Assembly (NCBI RefSeq): GCF_030159995.1
Contig: NZ_BSNM01000015.1
Coordinates: forward strand, 124,001 to 188,000
From: Litoribrevibacter albus
GTDB lineage: Bacteria; Pseudomonadota; Gammaproteobacteria; Pseudomonadales; Litoribrevibacteraceae
Direction of reading: 5' to 3'
DNA length: 64,000 nt
The translations under genes and the position numbers were made by a program. This document shows, in pieces, positions 45,248-54,449 of this stretch. Each line of letters opens with the position of its first letter. Position 1 is the first letter of the stretch. The notes under the pieces were generated by a model. The model was not told the DNA's origin. It saw only the letters and a list, made by a program, of their open reading frames with translations, and did not search any database.

Positions 45248-46525
45248 ATGAAATTAGAAACCATCGCGTTACACGCAGGGTATGATGGCGACCCGACCAC
45301 CAATGCTGCCACCACTCCAATCTATCAAACCACCTCTTACACCTTTGATGACACGCAGCATGGCGCCGATCTGTTTGATCTGAAAGTGCCTGGTAACATC
45401 TACACGCGTATCATGAACCCGACCACAGGGGTTCTGGAGCAGCGTGTGACTGCGTTGGAAGGCGGTATCGGTTCATTGTGTGTTGCTTCCGGTATGGCGG
45501 CGATCACTTATGCCATTCAGGCGATTACTTCCGTTGGCAGTAACATTGTGAGTACCAGCCAGTTATACGGCGGCACTTATAATCTGTTTGCTCATACGCT
45601 ACCTCGTCAGGGCATTGATGTTCGTTTTGCCGCGCATGATGATTATGAGGCGTTGGAAGCCGCCATTGATGAAAACACCAAACTGATGTTCTGCGAATCC
45701 ATCGGTAACCCGGCAGGAAATGTCGTGGATATTGAACGTCTGGCAGAGATTGCACATCGTCACGGTATTCCATTGATGGTGGATAACACGGTAGCAACGC
45801 CTGTGTTGTGCCGTCCGTTTGAATACGGAGCGGACATCGTTGTTCATTCCCTAACAAAATACATCGGTGGTCATGGTACGACCATTGGTGGTGCGATTGT
45901 TGATTCAGGCAAGTTTGATTGGGTTGCTAACAAAGAACGCTTCCCGATGTTGAATGAGCCAGATCCATCGTATCACGGTGTGGTGTATACCGAAGCGTTA
46001 GGCGAGGCGGCATTTATTGGTCGTTGTCGTGTGGTGCCACTTCGTAATACTGGTGCTGCTATGGCACCGCACAGTGCCTTCCTGTTGATGCAAGGTCTGG
46101 AAACCTTATCGCTTCGTATGGAAAGACATTGTGAGAATGCCCAGAAAGTCGCTGAATATCTGGAGCAACATGAAGCGGTGTCCTGGGTAAATTATGCCGG
46201 TTTGGAAAACAGCCCGTATCGCCCTGTGGCAGAGAAAATCACTGCCGGTAAAGCTTCCGGTATCTTGAGTTTTGGTATCAAGGGCGGCATTGCTGGTGGC
46301 TCCAAATTCATCGACTCTTTGCAGATGATTCTTCGCTTGGTAAACATTGGGGACGCCAAATCATTAGCGTGTCACCCGGCATCGACCACTCACCGTCAAT
46401 TGTCACCGGAAGAATTGAAGTCTGCGGGTGTGAGTGAGGATATGGTTCGTCTGTCGATTGGTATCGAGCACATTGATGACATCATCGCTGATATTGATCA
46501 GGCGCTAAAGGCTGCTATGTCTTAA
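45248..46525 (+). CDS. metY: O-acetylhomoserine sulfhydrylase (MetY-type)
   Basis: A 425-residue PLP enzyme that makes homocysteine from O-acetylhomoserine and sulfide, or cysteine from O-acetylserine. The N-terminal [14 protein letters not shown] and [20 protein letters not shown] are typical of the family. The PLP lysine is K204 in [12 protein letters not shown], and [18 protein letters not shown] residues ([20 protein letters not shown]) are near the C-terminus. The start is ATG at 45248 with GGGGAAG 8 bases upstream; a longer TTG reading is unsupported. It stands alone between the cold-shock gene and a convergent membrane-protein gene. The stop codon lies in the first unit of a tandem repeat. 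Confidence 0.92.
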   Translation: MKLETIALHAGYDGDPTTNAATTPIYQTTSYTFDDTQHGADLFDLKVPGNIYTRIMNPTTGVLEQRVTALEGGIGSLCVASGMAAITYAIQAITSVGSNIVSTSQLYGGTYNLFAHTLPRQGIDVRFAAHDDYEALEAAIDENTKLMFCESIGNPAGNVVDIERLAEIAHRHGIPLMVDNTVATPVLCRPFEYGADIVVHSLTKYIGGHGTTIGGAIVDSGKFDWVANKERFPMLNEPDPSYHGVVYTEALGEAAFIGRCRVVPLRNTGAAMAPHSAFLLMQGLETLSLRMERHCENAQKVAEYLEQHEAVSWVNYAGLENSPYRPVAEKITAGKASGILSFGIKGGIAGGSKFIDSLQMILRLVNIGDAKSLACHPASTTHRQLSPEELKSAGVSEDMVRLSIGIEHIDDIIADIDQALKAAMS

Positions 46526-46591
46526 TCCAAGGTGCGATGTCTTAGCTCAAGGCGTTTTGTCTTAGCTCAAGGCTGTTTGTCTTAACTCAAG
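46511..46591 (+). repeat. Four approximately 20-nt repeats overlapping the metY stop codon
   Basis: The first unit covers the last codons and stop of metY (GCTATGTCTTAATCCAAG core). It is followed by GTGCGATGTCTTAGCTCAAG, GCGTTTTGTCTTAGCTCAAG and GCTGTTTGTCTTAACTCAAG. Every unit keeps TCTTAA or TCTTAG, so the stop codon is repeated four times. Confidence 0.88.
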
Positions 46592-46619
46592 GCGACCATA
46601 CAAGTATGCTCAAGCGGTG

Positions 46620-47624
46620 TTATACCGCCTGAGCTGCTTGTTCTTCTGCGTTGTTGCTCGTCTGAGCTTTGTTTAAGTATTGATTGGTGAGATGCTTATT
46701 CCACGTTTCATCCGACAATCGATTAACGAAGCGTGTCAGCAGAGCAATGACCCCGATTGAGAATATCAATCTGGCCCATAAGACCCCCGATAAATCCGCT
46801 CCCAACACCATCACCAGTAAGGTGTCTTCAATGATGCTGTGGCAAAGTGCCAGAAACGACATGGCGGCAAAGACGTCTTTCTTCGAAATGTGCCCGGCTC
46901 GGCTTTCATAGATCAGTAGTCCTCCACCAAAATTGATCCCCAGTGTGACTCCTATAATGGTTAGAGAGCTTGCTTGATGACCAATTCCAAGCAGCTTCAG
47001 TACCGGCGAGAGCAGCCATTTCATTAATCGTTCAATACCCAACACTTTCATGACTTTTAAGCTAGTTAATAGGGCGATGATAATCAGCTGAATCATAAGC
47101 AAACTTTCGGCTTGGCTTTTAACCCAGGCCCACAAACTGGTATCAGGCAGTTCCGGTTGCCAGATTAATTCACTGGGTTGTTGAAGGTAATCAAATGCCA
47201 GATACAGTTGGTTCAATATCGCTGCCAGAATCAGTCCACCGCCGAGTCGGAGTAATAAAGTGAATCGAATTCGAATACCCGCCTGACGGGCGATTCGGGC
47301 TTCAATGGGCAGTGCATGCGCAATTAGCATCAGTAACGAGATAATGGTTACTTGAGCCACAGTGAGGGGTTCTGCTTGTTGAGCATAAAAGAACACCAGC
47401 ATCCCGGTGTAGATATTGGTGAACAGTGTTGTAACCCAAACTATTCCCATGGATTCCGGCAGACCGACCAGTGACATCAACGGACCACTGGCAATAGCGA
47501 GGTAGTCCAGTAGCCCCATCATTTCCAGAGCTTTCACAACCAGTAAGGTTGGAATCATGATTTTAAACAGGGTGGTGGAAACACCCCATATTTCATTTCT
47601 AAGTTCCGTGAAGAAACGATTCAT
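46620..47624 (-). CDS. Nucleoside-recognition (Gate) domain membrane protein
   Basis: 334 residues with about eight hydrophobic segments. Two copies of the Gate/nucleoside-recognition pattern are visible: MIPTLLVVKALEMMGLLDYL ... LMSLVGLPE near the N-terminus and LKVLGIERLMKWLLSPVLKL ... GVTLGINFGGGLLIYES later. Proteins of this type resemble the spore SpmA/SpmB and FeoB gate regions, but their substrates are mostly unknown. ATG at 47624 has GAGG about 8 bases upstream. It is divergent from an Lrp-family regulator (120-base gap), which probably controls it; an amino-acid or related substrate would fit, by inference. Confidence 0.8.
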   Translation of the reverse strand: MNRFFTELRNEIWGVSTTLFKIMIPTLLVVKALEMMGLLDYLAIASGPLMSLVGLPESMGIVWVTTLFTNIYTGMLVFFYAQQAEPLTVAQVTIISLLMLIAHALPIEARIARQAGIRIRFTLLLRLGGGLILAAILNQLYLAFDYLQQPSELIWQPELPDTSLWAWVKSQAESLLMIQLIIIALLTSLKVMKVLGIERLMKWLLSPVLKLLGIGHQASSLTIIGVTLGINFGGGLLIYESRAGHISKKDVFAAMSFLALCHSIIEDTLLVMVLGADLSGVLWARLIFSIGVIALLTRFVNRLSDETWNKHLTNQYLNKAQTSNNAEEQAAQAV

Positions 47625-47744
47625 ATAGATACCTCAGATAAGAAGGATCATCTTAATCCAAGCCAAACTTTTTTGGTTTCTTATTGCTGTGCTTGAGATT
47701 AATATTATTTTTAAATCTATCAATAAAACTAATTTTATTAATGT

Positions 47745-48206
47745 ATGGCTGATATCTCCGAAATTGATCGAAAAATTCTGCGCGTTTTACAGCGGGACAA
47801 CAAAATCACTAATGCAGCCTTAGCTGAACTGGTCGGCTTATCGCCTCCAGCCTGTTTGAAACGGGTTAAACGGTTGCAGGAAGAGGGCGTGATTGAAAAG
47901 AATGTCGCCATTCTTAATCCTAAACAGGCAGGCATTGGTATTACCATGATCGTGGAAGTGGAGATGGAAAGTGATCGTGCTGACATGAACGATGAGTTCA
48001 TTCGGCGTGTGAATACATGCCCGCAAGTCTCACAGTGCTATCAAGTGACTGGCGAAGTGGATTTCGTGTTGATTGTGAATGTACCGGATATGGAAGCTTT
48101 CCAGACATTTACCGAACAAGTTCTGTATTCCTACTCCAATATGAGAAAATTCCGAACGCTTATCTCAATGCGCCGGAATAAGTTTTCCACCGAAGTGCCT
48201 CTCTGA
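47745..48206 (+). CDS. Lrp/AsnC-family transcriptional regulator
   Basis: 153 residues. The winged helix-turn-helix (about 5-60) contains ALAELVGLSPPACLKRVKRL, and the RAM domain (about 65-145) contains VSQCYQVTGEVDFVLIVNVP. It is clearly a different subgroup from the PutR-like gene at the left of the window. No Shine-Dalgarno-like motif precedes ATG 47745, which lies in a very AT-rich stretch. It is divergent from the Gate-domain membrane protein, the likely target. Confidence 0.88.
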   Translation: MADISEIDRKILRVLQRDNKITNAALAELVGLSPPACLKRVKRLQEEGVIEKNVAILNPKQAGIGITMIVEVEMESDRADMNDEFIRRVNTCPQVSQCYQVTGEVDFVLIVNVPDMEAFQTFTEQVLYSYSNMRKFRTLISMRRNKFSTEVPL

Positions 48207-48217
48207 TCCGGTTGGCT

Positions 48218-48262
48218 CGTTATCTGTCTAGTTGTTATCTATCTAATAGTTTTCTATTTACT
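48218..48262 (+). repeat. Three degenerate 15-nt repeats between convergent genes
   Basis: CGTTATCTGTCTAGT, TGTTATCTATCTAAT and AGTTTTCTATTTACT run from 12 bases after the Lrp-gene stop into the 3' end of the convergent lysR gene, whose stop is at 48258-48260. Confidence 0.65.
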
Positions 48263-49202
48263 CTTTCAACGGTGAGCGAAAGATGTCTCTTTCCATTAAG
48301 AAATCTATCAAACATCGGACTCTTAATGGCACTTGTTTTCGGGAAGGATAGACTAACGAAAACACCAGTGGTGTTGATTGAATGTCTGGAAACAGTTGGA
48401 TCAGCGATTGCTGTTCGATCGCCTCTCTAACCGTTGTCGGTAGTAATAATCCCACGCCTTGACCTGCTTTAATCATATGCTGCATAGCCATTGGAGAATT
48501 GCATTTATCGTAGGTTTTCGGTCGGATAATGACTTTTTGTTGATCTTGCATTAATTCGATCAGGCCATTCGAGGACGACTGATCGAGAATAACCCATCGC
48601 AGCTGTTCGAGTTCTTCTATTGATTGTGGTGTTCCGAACTTATCAATGTGCTTGGCGTTACCTTTTATGTTCTTTTTCAAAAAATCTGGAGAACAAAAGA
48701 TGCCGAAGCTTTCCTGGAACATTGGGCGTGCAATCAAAGAGTCGTCTTTGGGAAAGCCAATTCGGATCGCCAAATCAATGGTTTCTTCAATTAAGTCCAG
48801 TGGATAATCATCGGCAATCAAATCGATTTCAACGTCAGGAAAGGCTTTATGAAAGTCGTCTAATGCCGGAATAAAGTGTGTCACGGCAATGTCTGTATTC
48901 ATGGTAATTCGAACCCGGCCTTTCGGGGTTTGAGGCGAGGCAATAGCATCTACCTTATTGAGTAGTTGAGGTAATTGTTGGGCTTCGTCATAGATTTCCT
49001 GTCCTTCTGGTGTTATGGACAGTTTTCGGGTTGAACGTTGGATCAGCCGGATACCGAGATGTTGTTCCAGTTGAGCCACTTGTTCGCTGATCCTCGAACG
49101 GCTGGAGTGCAGGCGTCTGGCCGCTTCGGCAAAGCTGCCTGATTCGATAACGGTGACAAAAATCGCCAGTAATTTAAGCGTGGTAAAGTCATTTGTTCTC
49201 AT
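48258..49202 (-). CDS. LysR-family transcriptional regulator
   Basis: 314 residues. An N-terminal helix-turn-helix (about 8-65; GSFAEAARRLHSSRSRISEQ) precedes an effector-binding domain (about 90-300), with RITMNTDIAVTHFIPALDDF at its start. This matches the CrgA/AaeR-like subgroup often seen beside oxidoreductase genes. It is divergent from qorB with 121 bases between, the usual layout for a regulator and its target. ATTC-AAGATC-GAAT (49272-49285) in that gap is a possible half of an operator. Confidence 0.88.
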   Translation of the reverse strand: MRTNDFTTLKLLAIFVTVIESGSFAEAARRLHSSRSRISEQVAQLEQHLGIRLIQRSTRKLSITPEGQEIYDEAQQLPQLLNKVDAIASPQTPKGRVRITMNTDIAVTHFIPALDDFHKAFPDVEIDLIADDYPLDLIEETIDLAIRIGFPKDDSLIARPMFQESFGIFCSPDFLKKNIKGNAKHIDKFGTPQSIEELEQLRWVILDQSSSNGLIELMQDQQKVIIRPKTYDKCNSPMAMQHMIKAGQGVGLLLPTTVREAIEQQSLIQLFPDIQSTPLVFSLVYPSRKQVPLRVRCLIDFLMERDIFRSPLKE

Positions 49203-49323
49203 AATTCGATCAATCTATTCGTAATTGACTGTCTAGTGGTAACAATTGATGGTGCCCATAATGGCTCCTGTATTCAAGATCGAATGACAACTTTCAATCA
49301 TTCAAAAAGAAATTCAGGAGAAG

Positions 49324-50181
49324 ATGATGATCGCAGTAACCGGTGCAAATGGTCAGCTTGGCCGCTTAGTAATTGAATCTTTAATTGGGAAAGTGCCTGC
49401 TTCTGACGTAGTGGCATTAGTCCGAAACGTTGATAAAGCGCAGGAACTAGCTGCGTTAGGTGTGGAGTTACGTGAAGCAGATTATGACAAGCCGGAAACC
49501 TTAACTAACGCATTGCAAGGCATTGATAAATTGTTACTTATCTCCAGCAATGCCGTGGGTCAACGCATACCACAGCACCAGGCTGTAGTGGATGCGGCTA
49601 AAGCACAAGGCGTGTCTTTGTTGGTGTACACCAGCATTTTAAAAGCACAACAGTCGCCAATGAAAATGGCTGAAGAGCATGTAGCTACTGAGAACTACAT
49701 TCAGCAGTCTGGTATTCCTGCCGTGATTCTGAGGAATGGTTGGTACTCCGAAAACTATATGGGATCAATTAAAGAGGTTGTTCAGTTTGGTGTCGTAGCA
49801 GGGGCTTCCGGTGATGGGCAAATTTCATCAGCGGCTCGTAAAGATTATGCAGAAGCCGCTGCCACGGTGTTGACTTCCGAAGATGATCTTGCCGGTAATG
49901 TGTATGAGTTGGCAGGGGATGAGTCATTTTCTCTTTCTGAATATGCGCAAGAGCTTACTCGTCAGTCCGGTAAGTCAGTGGCATTCAATTCATTGAGTGA
50001 TGCGGAATATAAAGATTTCCTTGTCAGTGTAGGATTACCGGACGGTTTTGCTGCGTTATTAGCGGATTCGGATCTCAATGCACGGGATGGGTGGCTGTTT
50101 GATGACAGTGCCACTTTATCTAAGCTTATTGGTCGACCAACGACACCTATGCATCAAACGATTACTGAAAATATATATTAG
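49324..50181 (+). CDS. qorB: NAD(P)H:quinone oxidoreductase, QorB-like (NmrA/SDR family)
   Basis: 285 residues. The N-terminal VTGANGQLGRLVIESL is a Rossmann NAD(P)-binding glycine motif. YTSILKAQQSPMKMAEEHVATE and VILRNGWYSENYM match E. coli YtfG/QorB, an NADPH-dependent quinone reductase. It lacks the classical YxxxK of SDR enzymes, as expected for the NmrA-like branch. The AGGAG ribosome site lies just before two consecutive ATG codons (49324 and 49327). It is probably controlled by the divergent LysR protein, perhaps in response to quinones or other electrophiles. Confidence 0.88.
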   Translation: MMIAVTGANGQLGRLVIESLIGKVPASDVVALVRNVDKAQELAALGVELREADYDKPETLTNALQGIDKLLLISSNAVGQRIPQHQAVVDAAKAQGVSLLVYTSILKAQQSPMKMAEEHVATENYIQQSGIPAVILRNGWYSENYMGSIKEVVQFGVVAGASGDGQISSAARKDYAEAAATVLTSEDDLAGNVYELAGDESFSLSEYAQELTRQSGKSVAFNSLSDAEYKDFLVSVGLPDGFAALLADSDLNARDGWLFDDSATLSKLIGRPTTPMHQTITENIY

Positions 50182-50214
50182 TTAGAACAGTACGTGTGTC
50201 TCTAAGTGCTTTCC

Positions 50215-50249
50215 AGAAGAAGTCTACGTTCCGTAGGCTTCTTCTTTTT
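50215..50249 (+). terminator. Rho-independent terminator after qorB
   Basis: AGAAGAAG-T-CTACG pairs with CGTAG-G-CTTCTTCT around a TTC loop, followed by TTTT. It is nearly symmetrical, so it may also serve the convergent desaturase-family gene. Confidence 0.9.
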
Positions 50250-50275
50250 ATACGTCCTCTTTTTTATGCTCATTT

Positions 50276-51121
50276 TTAGCGATTGTTTTCATTGGCCTCA
50301 GCGGGTGCGATGCCTTTCTTACGGTTGCTTAAATAATTGAGATACGACGGGATATAGGTGTTGCCCATCCAACCGTCTAGGTAGGATAAGAAACCGGAGA
50401 AATTTCCCTTAAACTTGGCGTGATGGAAATCGTGATAAATCGCACCGTGATAACACGGGATGAGTTTCACCGGGTTATACGGGATATCATAGCCACTGTG
50501 TCCATCGGCGGCTTCAAACTGGCGAATGATAATCCAAATGTAGAGCACGTATAAATGAGCACCAACCAGAAGTGGCGGCAATAACGCCAACAGGCCAGTA
50601 GCCACAAATTCCACCCAATGAAAGTAATTTCCGTCTAAGGCACAGGTGTTTTTGATGCGGTGATGAACGCCGTGAATGTGCTTCAAAATCCACCGTTGAT
50701 GCATGCTTCTGTGCATCCAGTAATACAGAAAATCATCGAGTATCACGAAGAAAGTCAGCTGCCCAATAACGATATACCAAGCCGGCACTTCACCTAGGTG
50801 AATGCTGTTAATGTGTCGGAAGAGCGGCCATAGTAGCGTCATTAATGCGATCAAAATCGTGGTGTTAATAGTGATTCGCGCAATGTTCGGGAGGAAGTAT
50901 TTTCTGACCTGAAACGGTTTTTGCTGAATCTTAAAGCGTTGTAAGGGTTTAGGATCGAAAAAAGCCAGTAACGTCCAGGGAAGGGCGAAGATTAGAAACG
51001 CAGCGATGCTTAGAAGTGGGGTTACCACAACTAAATCAAAATAGAGGGTGTCTTGATAGTTATTCAGCAAAGCTACAGGGAACACCTCTTCCAACATACC
51101 AGCCGGATCGAACGAACTCAT
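50276..51121 (-). CDS. Sterol desaturase / fatty-acid hydroxylase superfamily membrane protein
   Basis: 281 residues with about four to five hydrophobic segments. The di-iron histidine boxes are present: HRSMH, HGVHH and YHDFHH, with an additional H in DGNYFHW. The family uses O2 to hydroxylate or desaturate lipids at the membrane; the substrate here cannot be told. AAAGG precedes ATG 51121. A 52-base gap separates it from the DASS permease upstream on the same strand, so an operon is possible. Confidence 0.85.
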   Translation of the reverse strand: MSSFDPAGMLEEVFPVALLNNYQDTLYFDLVVVTPLLSIAAFLIFALPWTLLAFFDPKPLQRFKIQQKPFQVRKYFLPNIARITINTTILIALMTLLWPLFRHINSIHLGEVPAWYIVIGQLTFFVILDDFLYYWMHRSMHQRWILKHIHGVHHRIKNTCALDGNYFHWVEFVATGLLALLPPLLVGAHLYVLYIWIIIRQFEAADGHSGYDIPYNPVKLIPCYHGAIYHDFHHAKFKGNFSGFLSYLDGWMGNTYIPSYLNYLSNRKKGIAPAEANENNR

Positions 51122-51173
51122 TGTCTTTACCTTTCGTTTTACATTTGATTTTTACGTTGAGACTTCAAGCGAG

Positions 51174-52505
51174 TCATAAAAATAAATATAGCAAGAATGG
51201 CAAAGTTGCTGAGGCCACGAGATTAAGGAATATCCCAGCTCGCATCATTTGGGATTGAGGCACTAAACCACTGCCATAAACCACCGCGTTTGGTGGTGTT
51301 GCGACTGGTAGCATGAAAGCGCAGGATGCCGCTAAGCCAATGCCCATAGCAATGAACTCAGACGGTAAGCCCAGTTGATCTGAGATGCTGATGAATAATG
51401 GAACAAGTAATGCTGCTGTGGCTGTGTTACTGGTTAGTTCGGTGAGGAAGATTACGAACAGAATCACCATCACGAGAAACAGCATAAACGGCATACCCTG
51501 CATGTAGCTGGCGAAGCTTTCCGCAATAAAGGCACTGGTGCCAGTGGTTTTTAGGACGCCACTCAATGCTAAACCACCACCAAACAGTAATAACACGCCC
51601 CAATCTGCGCTTTTTTCAATGTCCTTCCATACAAGGCTTTGCGAAACGATGAGTGCTACTACCGCAGTGATGGCTACCCAGGCATCAAAGTACTTGGTTA
51701 CCCCAAGCATATCTCCCAAGGGTTTTCCTAATAACCAGGCCAGTACCGTAAAGATAAAAATTAAGATGACCTTTTTACTGTCTGTACTGGCTTCAGGGGC
51801 TTCCATTGAAAGCTCGACTTTGCCAGAAAGATCCGGTTTCACCACAAGTTTCAGGGTAAATATGAGCGTAGGTAAGAGTATGATCACCAGCGGTAGACCG
51901 ACTTTCATCCAGTCCAGAAACGTCAGGTTTAGAGCTGCACCAACAATGGCATTAGGAGGGCTGCCAACCAGAGAACCCATGCCGCCAATACTGGCTGAAT
52001 AAGCGATGCCGAGTAATACAAAGATTGATGTTGGGCCTTGTGATAACTTCAAAGAAGCAATAATACCTAAGGCAAGTGGTAGCATGACGGCGGTAATCGC
52101 GGTGTTGCTGACCCACATAGATAATACAGCAGTCAGAGCAAAGAGCAGATAAACCGCAAGACTTGTGTGCCCCTTGGAGTAAGACAGAATCTTATGGGCA
52201 ATCACTTCATCGAGACGTTGTTTCCTTAGCGCGGTTGCTAATGAAAAGCCACCAAGGAAAATAAAGACAATGGGGTGGGAAAACGAATCGAGTGCCTGAT
52301 TTACAGGAAATACACCGAGTGCCACTGACATAACCGGAATTAAAAGTGCAGTTGCGGTCAGGTGTAGGGATTCGGTCATCCAAAGGATGGCTGCGACGCT
52401 AAAGATGAACAAGCCTTTCTTAATGCTTGGGTCGAGATCCGACAGATAAATCAGGGCACTAACAATAAGGATAACGGATAAGCTGATCAGTTGTTTAAGC
52501 GTCAT
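51174..52505 (-). CDS. SLC13/DASS-family sodium:anion symporter
   Basis: 443 residues with about 11 hydrophobic segments. Both Ser-Asn-Thr motifs that shape the Na+/carboxylate site are present: WVSNTAITAVMLP in the first half and LTSNTATAALLVP in the second. GSPPNAI and ATPPNAVVYGSG are the paired hairpin signatures. It likely imports di- or tricarboxylates, or sulfate, with Na+; this branch (CitT/SdcS-like) favours dicarboxylates. GAGAG lies 7 bases before ATG 52505. Confidence 0.88.
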   Translation of the reverse strand: MTLKQLISLSVILIVSALIYLSDLDPSIKKGLFIFSVAAILWMTESLHLTATALLIPVMSVALGVFPVNQALDSFSHPIVFIFLGGFSLATALRKQRLDEVIAHKILSYSKGHTSLAVYLLFALTAVLSMWVSNTAITAVMLPLALGIIASLKLSQGPTSIFVLLGIAYSASIGGMGSLVGSPPNAIVGAALNLTFLDWMKVGLPLVIILLPTLIFTLKLVVKPDLSGKVELSMEAPEASTDSKKVILIFIFTVLAWLLGKPLGDMLGVTKYFDAWVAITAVVALIVSQSLVWKDIEKSADWGVLLLFGGGLALSGVLKTTGTSAFIAESFASYMQGMPFMLFLVMVILFVIFLTELTSNTATAALLVPLFISISDQLGLPSEFIAMGIGLAASCAFMLPVATPPNAVVYGSGLVPQSQMMRAGIFLNLVASATLPFLLYLFL

Positions 52506-52626
52506 TCTTACTCTCTTTCATTGATGAAAAGGAAATAGGTAAGAATTAATTAAAGAAGCTCTTCAGAATTATTTCGAGAAAATTTACTAAGGGGTATTTG
52601 ATAGGAATCAAGGGATAAGTAGAAAG

Positions 52627-52703
52627 TGGTCGGAGTGGAGGGATTCGAACCCCCGACCCACTGGTCCCAAACCAGTTGCGCTACCAAGCTGCGCTACACT
52701 CCG
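52627..52703 (-). tRNA. tRNA-Pro (anticodon TGG)
   Basis: 77 nt on the minus strand. The acceptor stem is CGGAGTG/CACTCCG, with discriminator A and CCA encoded. The anticodon loop is TTTGGGA with anticodon TGG, and the T loop is GTTCGAATC. Identical to the second copy 110 bases away. Confidence 0.96.
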
Positions 52704-52813
52704 ATTTTTAACAGCAAAATGCTGTGATCTGCTAATTGCAGAGCTTTCTTTTAAAGAAAGTGTGATTCCTTCACAGGCGCTCTTCAAGGAAGAGGAGATG
52801 ATGAGTAGTAAGA

Positions 52814-52890
52814 TGGTCGGAGTGGAGGGATTCGAACCCCCGACCCACTGGTCCCAAACCAGTTGCGCTACCAAGCTGCGCTACACTCCG
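52814..52890 (-). tRNA. tRNA-Pro (anticodon TGG), second identical copy
   Basis: 77 nt, identical over its full length to the copy at 52627-52703, including encoded CCA. It lies between tRNA-Asn and the first copy, so the three genes probably share one transcript read from tRNA-Asn towards lower coordinates. Confidence 0.96.
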
Positions 52891-52893
52891 AAA

Positions 52894-52969
52894 TGGCTCC
52901 TCGAGCTGGACTCGAACCAGCGACCAATAGATTAACAGTCTACTGCTCTACCAACTGAGCTATCGAGGA
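52894..52969 (-). tRNA. tRNA-Asn (anticodon GTT)
   Basis: 76 nt on the minus strand. The acceptor stem is TCCTCGA/TCGAGGA, with discriminator G and CCA encoded. The anticodon loop is CTGTTAA with anticodon GTT. Only three bases separate it from the neighbouring tRNA-Pro. Confidence 0.96.
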
Positions 52970-53180
52970 ACAACTCATCAAGTGGCGCGTATATTAATGA
53001 TGAGCCGTTTTACTGTCAACAGTTTTTCCAGGTAATTTTCTTAAAAAATGCATTTTTTAACGTCGTGATTTAAAAGGTGTTTAAACTTTAAACGAATCAA
53101 GGGGGTGTTGATGAAATGCGCTTAATTTTTAGTCAGATTTGAGCGTCACTGGGATAAATTGTCACTTGATTAAATTGGCG

Positions 53181-54230
53181 CTATTGATTGTCTCGTTGTT
53201 GTAGCCAATCACTGACCACTGGCCAGACTTTTTCTGGCGCGTCTTGTCCACAGATAATATCCATGTGACCAAAATGGCGATGATCTTCCGGTTTTCCAAA
53301 TTCTCGCCACTGTCGATCGACGCTGCCAATTTTATCGTAGGCACCTGCAATGGACTCAGGAGGCACCACTCGATCTTTATCCGCAGAAAGAAACAGTACT
53401 GGTGTGGTAATTTGGCGAATCGACTGTTCGTAATCGTGTTGACGATTGGTACTGAGGAAACGACCTTCGGAAGCCCAGCTGAGCAGCGTCGAAAATACGG
53501 GCATTCCGGTTCGATCAAAGGCTTTTAACAGTAAATTCGTTAGGAAGGGCTGTTCTATGGTCTGCGGCACCCACAAAGGTGCGAACCAGCGGTTCTTTTC
53601 ATTATCGAGAAAACGCAGTGCTCGATTGGATAATGCGCCAACGACATCAATATTCAAATGGTGTGGAAAGAATCGGTGAAGATTGATGTGATGATTCAAA
53701 AAGGTATAGGTTTTCGCAAGAGGACGAATAACGCGCGTACCTTTACCAAAGTTGAAGGGACCGCAGATGGATACGAACCCTTTCAGTTGCCGTTGCATCT
53801 CTGAACTGGCGCCATAGCAAATGGCTCCGCCCAGTGAATGTCCGATCAAATAGATTTTCTTGTGTTCTGTTCTGCGGCAAATGAAATCGATCAGAGCAGG
53901 AACGTCGTAATCCACATATTCTTCAAAGCTTTTGGGGTAGGGCGCACCGTTAGCACGACTCAGCCCGTGACCTCGTAACTCGGCAATAAAGACATCGTAG
54001 CCTTGCATCACCAGAAAGTCGGCAAAGGAGCGACCGGCTAAGTCCCAGAAGTGGCGGTTTTGTCCTAATCCGTGAATCAGTAATACCGGAGTCAGCGACC
54101 GCTTTTGGAGCAGGGGAAGTTTACGGGTCACAATCAGTGGTACACCATCATCGGTGATCACTTCAAAGAGTTCCTTGTAACCTATCTGGGTTTGTGTTCC
54201 TGTATTGATCGAACTGAATCGTTGTCGCAC
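53181..54230 (-). CDS. Alpha/beta-fold hydrolase
   Basis: 349 residues. The oxyanion region is LLIHGLGQNRHFWDLAGRSF. The nucleophile elbow is IGHSLGG (catalytic Ser). FLSADKDRVVPPES carries the likely acid, and HFGHMDIICG the likely His. FIAELRGHGLSR is a typical strand-turn segment. It resembles cytoplasmic lipases/esterases and PHA-related hydrolases; the substrate is unknown. The start is GTG at 54230, with GGGGG about 6 bases upstream. Confidence 0.83.
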   Translation of the reverse strand: MRQRFSSINTGTQTQIGYKELFEVITDDGVPLIVTRKLPLLQKRSLTPVLLIHGLGQNRHFWDLAGRSFADFLVMQGYDVFIAELRGHGLSRANGAPYPKSFEEYVDYDVPALIDFICRRTEHKKIYLIGHSLGGAICYGASSEMQRQLKGFVSICGPFNFGKGTRVIRPLAKTYTFLNHHINLHRFFPHHLNIDVVGALSNRALRFLDNEKNRWFAPLWVPQTIEQPFLTNLLLKAFDRTGMPVFSTLLSWASEGRFLSTNRQHDYEQSIRQITTPVLFLSADKDRVVPPESIAGAYDKIGSVDRQWREFGKPEDHRHFGHMDIICGQDAPEKVWPVVSDWLQQRDNQ

Positions 54231-54449
54231 GCCAGCCCCCTTACGTGATCATTCACTTTCCATGTTGTCTGAACCTAGTATAGAAGGAGTTTCAAGGAAC
54301 CTCTTATGTTCCTTGCCGACAAATGTTTGAAGGCTTGGCACTTCCTTGGTGTGATGTCAGTTTCCTATGCTCTTTATCTAGGTTTAAGGGTATAGGTTTG
54401 AAGGCAGGTGAGGCTATACTGGATTTCAAATGAATAAGAAATATAACGT

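Noticed and set aside
52608-52874. Minus-strand 88-residue ORF across the tRNA cluster
   Set aside because: It is translated tRNA-Pro sequence (repeated VAQL/VGG-type phrases from the tRNA copies), not a gene.
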